Shown in pieces: positions 48,543 through 50,631 of a stretch of 50,631 bases of DNA. Within the stretch, counting starts at the first letter, position 1. Every line of letters starts with the position of its first letter. The position numbers were made by a program, and so were the translations under genes. Source of the DNA: Clostridium sartagoforme AAU1 (GTDB taxonomy: Bacteria > Bacillota > Clostridia > Clostridiales > Clostridiaceae); assembly GCF_000401215.1 (NCBI RefSeq), contig NZ_ASRV01000047.1, positions 1 through 50,631 of the forward strand, written 5' to 3'. The notes beneath the pieces are model-generated. The model ran no database searches. It saw only the letters and a program-made list of their open reading frames with translations, and was not told the origin of the DNA.

Positions 48543-50631
48543 TTAAATTTCTTGGCTAAATTTTTCTAGTCTTAGATTCTCATATCCTTTTCTCTTTGCC
48601 TTAATTGTGTATTTAAAAGTGAAATCTTCCCTATCACTCTCTACTATGAAGTAATCTTTAGTTTGGTCTTTTATCTTAAAATCTCCCCAACCTATTTTAT
48701 GAATGTCTATAATATAATTGTTCTCTAAGTTTGCACACTCTTTAAATATGGTATCTATTAGTATAACTCTTTCAAATATTCCTGTTTCTGTTTTAGATAC
48801 AGTCATTAATTCAGAACAAGTATCTGTCAAATAAGATTCTGTATCTTCTGTTGAGTAAAATAATCTATTGCCATATTTTTGTGTAGGTTGAATACAGTTT
48901 TTATTTCCAACAACAGAAAAATCACCAATTACAGTAGTTTTACCACTAATGTACGTACCACCATTTAAGGCATAGAATCCGAGTTGACCGTTTGGACTTG
49001 ATAACTCTCCACCTAATATTTTAGAACCTTCTAGATTTATATTTTGCCAAAACTTAACCCCTTCAAAAAAAGTTATTGGTTTAGGATTTCCGGTAACTCC
49101 ATAATAGTCAAAATCAACGTAGGATCTATTAATGTTTGTACTTTCACTCTCGTCATAGCCTATGGAAAAGTATGAGTTAATGCCATTAGCAATTCCCAAT
49201 CCTGTTTTATTAGCATCACCATTCCTTCTTGAACTATAAATAAATCCAACTGGGGATGTCCTTGTTGTTCCTTCCCAATCATAAAAATTTATAGTACGTC
49301 CAACAAACTCTAGTGCTTTATTTCCATTTGCTTTTGTATATATATTCCCATTAGTTATATCTATTAAAGCATTATTACCTTCTAATTTACCTTTTCTAAA
49401 TGTTACTTCTCCAGCATTAAGATTTATTATCAGATTATCATTAAATCCTCTTATAATTCCTGTTTTAATTAATGCAGCATTAATTTCCCCACTATTTAAA
49501 ATACTACAATTAAAATTCCCGTTGATATCCATAATTAAAGTAACATCATTAGCTTCACCAGTTTCTATATTAATACCATTCCTAAAAAACATTATTCCAT
49601 GCTTGTTGGCTACTATTCCTTTTCTAGCTTGTTTTATGTCAGTTTCATCTGTCCAAGCAGTGAAATTTTTAGCATAATGACTATAACCACCAAATCCATC
49701 CATTACAGTATTTATAGACTCTTTTTTGGCAGTTAGTATAACATCTTCTACTGTAGGTAGTTTTTCAATTTCTTTCTTAATGCTATTTAATGTAGGCGGT
49801 TTTAAATCTTTGATATCATTATTACTTAAAGTAATATTAGTTACTTCATCAGCTAATACATCAACTTCCATCTCAATAATTCTAGTTTCTATATCTATAT
49901 TGAATTTAGGAATATATGTGGCAATCTTATCACCTATGCTTAACCATACTTTAGTATCATCCTTATGTTCTTCTACTGTAGATAATTCTAAAAACTTAGT
50001 ATCAAAAGTCATTTTAGGTTCATCAATTTTATTTACTGTAAATTCTAATCTAGCGAGTCTTTCTAATTCTGCCTTTGCTTCTTCCTCGGTATTGTAATAT
50101 GTATAACCTTCATCATTTTCTTTGCCTTCTTCTTTTACTCTTACTGGATATACTTTCTCAACTGTTTCCCCTAACATATTAATATTAGTTGATAACTTTC
50201 CACTATAGATAATATTGTCGGCATAAAGCTTATCATAACCTTTAGCTAATACTCCTTTAGTAATTGTTAAATCTTCTTCAGCTTCATTAGAAATTAAGTT
50301 TTTCCCATATTCAACTTTATATTTAGGTATTTTACTTCCTACATAGTCAACCAATTCAACCTTAAATTCTTCTTTTTTAATCTCACACCCATAAAGTTCT
50401 TTCAAATCAGAAACTATATTATAAAAGCTATCATGCCAAGCATTTATAGATTTTAAATCACTTAAATTAGAGCTTACTTCTAAATCCCTAGCAAACTGTT
50501 TACCTTGTTTATACTCTTCACTATTGCTTTTTAACCAATCCAATATAGCTAATCCATTTAAATTTCTTGGTTTACTATCCACTATAAACATGCTTCTTAA
50601 AGTTTCAGTTCCCCAATGCCTACAAGTTAGC
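48543..50631 (-). CDS. Prophage tail protein (tail-associated/minor structural), 5' end outside window
   Basis: At least 682 aa from the first Met, with the frame open to the window edge upstream of it ('LTCRHWGTETLRSM'), so the true start lies beyond 50631. The N-terminal part resembles the endopeptidase-type tail proteins of siphophages of clostridia. A middle region ('EKVYPVRVKEEGKENDEGYTYYN...') is followed by beta-rich repeats typical of fibre or base-plate proteins ('GEINAALIKTGIIRG', 'GNALIDI'-like strands). It most likely builds the tail tip or receptor-binding region. Enzymatic activity is not evident from motifs. Confidence 0.7.
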   Translation of the reverse strand, partial: LTCRHWGTETLRSMFIVDSKPRNLNGLAILDWLKSNSEEYKQGKQFARDLEVSSNLSDLKSINAWHDSFYNIVSDLKELYGCEIKKEEFKVELVDYVGSKIPKYKVEYGKNLISNEAEEDLTITKGVLAKGYDKLYADNIIYSGKLSTNINMLGETVEKVYPVRVKEEGKENDEGYTYYNTEEEAKAELERLARLEFTVNKIDEPKMTFDTKFLELSTVEEHKDDTKVWLSIGDKIATYIPKFNIDIETRIIEMEVDVLADEVTNITLSNNDIKDLKPPTLNSIKKEIEKLPTVEDVILTAKKESINTVMDGFGGYSHYAKNFTAWTDETDIKQARKGIVANKHGIMFFRNGINIETGEANDVTLIMDINGNFNCSILNSGEINAALIKTGIIRGFNDNLIINLNAGEVTFRKGKLEGNNALIDITNGNIYTKANGNKALEFVGRTINFYDWEGTTRTSPVGFIYSSRRNGDANKTGLGIANGINSYFSIGYDESESTNINRSYVDFDYYGVTGNPKPITFFEGVKFWQNINLEGSKILGGELSSPNGQLGFYALNGGTYISGKTTVIGDFSVVGNKNCIQPTQKYGNRLFYSTEDTESYLTDTCSELMTVSKTETGIFERVILIDTIFKECANLENNYIIDIHKIGWGDFKIKDQTKDYFIVESDREDFTFKYTIKAKRKGYENLRLEKFSQEI

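Overview
The window is low-GC DNA with Firmicutes gene content and strong AGGAGG-type ribosome binding sites. It carries spore-formation genes (spoVS, a GerM-type lipoprotein, tepA, a ylmC/ymxH homologue), polC, codY, RNase Y and a Bacillus/Clostridium-type LexA box in front of recA. Gene order (ispG-polC-rimP-nusA-ylxR-ylxQ-infB-rbfA-nrnA-truB-ribF-rpsO-pnp and rpsB-tsf-pyrH-frr-uppS-cdsA) fits Clostridium sensu stricto. Nearly all genes lie on the minus strand. The two plus-strand genes are the GerM-like lipoprotein at the left end and a small DUF378 membrane protein.

Layout from left to right: (1) 1-4.5 kb, accessory genes and purB, including a small DnaJ-type zinc-finger gene broken by a frameshift. 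(2) 4.5-8.4 kb, ptsH, spoVS, rny and recA, mostly separate units with clear terminators; rny and recA have near-consensus promoters. (3) 8.6-17 kb, pgsA, rimO, ftsK, tepA, aspartokinase, ylmC (frameshifted) and an M16 peptidase. (4) 17.2-27.2 kb, the rimP-nusA-infB-rbfA-nrnA-truB-ribF-rpsO-pnp translation and RNA cluster. (5) 27.4-41 kb, polC (split by a one-base shift), ispG, rseP and dxr (isoprenoid synthesis and membrane proteolysis), an AI-2E-type permease (frameshifted), cdsA, uppS, frr, pyrH, tsf and rpsB. (6) 41.3-46.4 kb, codY, topA, dprA and the 3' two-thirds of comM. (7) 46.4-50.6 kb, one end of a prophage: a large serine recombinase (two frameshifts), a tiny ORF, a small holin-like membrane protein and a tail protein that runs off the window edge.

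Two observations stand out. First, comM is cut just before its Walker A motif by the prophage, whose serine recombinase lies next to the junction. The element therefore separates comM-dprA-topA from the region normally upstream, and precise excision would restore comM. Second, five loci need one additional base to restore a family-like protein (polC, ylmC, the permease, the zinc-finger gene, and the recombinase, which needs two). Five of the six sites are A runs of 5 or 6 (coding strand) that should be one longer. This shared signature, which includes the essential gene polC, points to homopolymer-length errors in the sequence. True slippage or decay remains possible, and only read-level data can separate them. 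I see no tRNA, rRNA, CRISPR array or transposase in the window.
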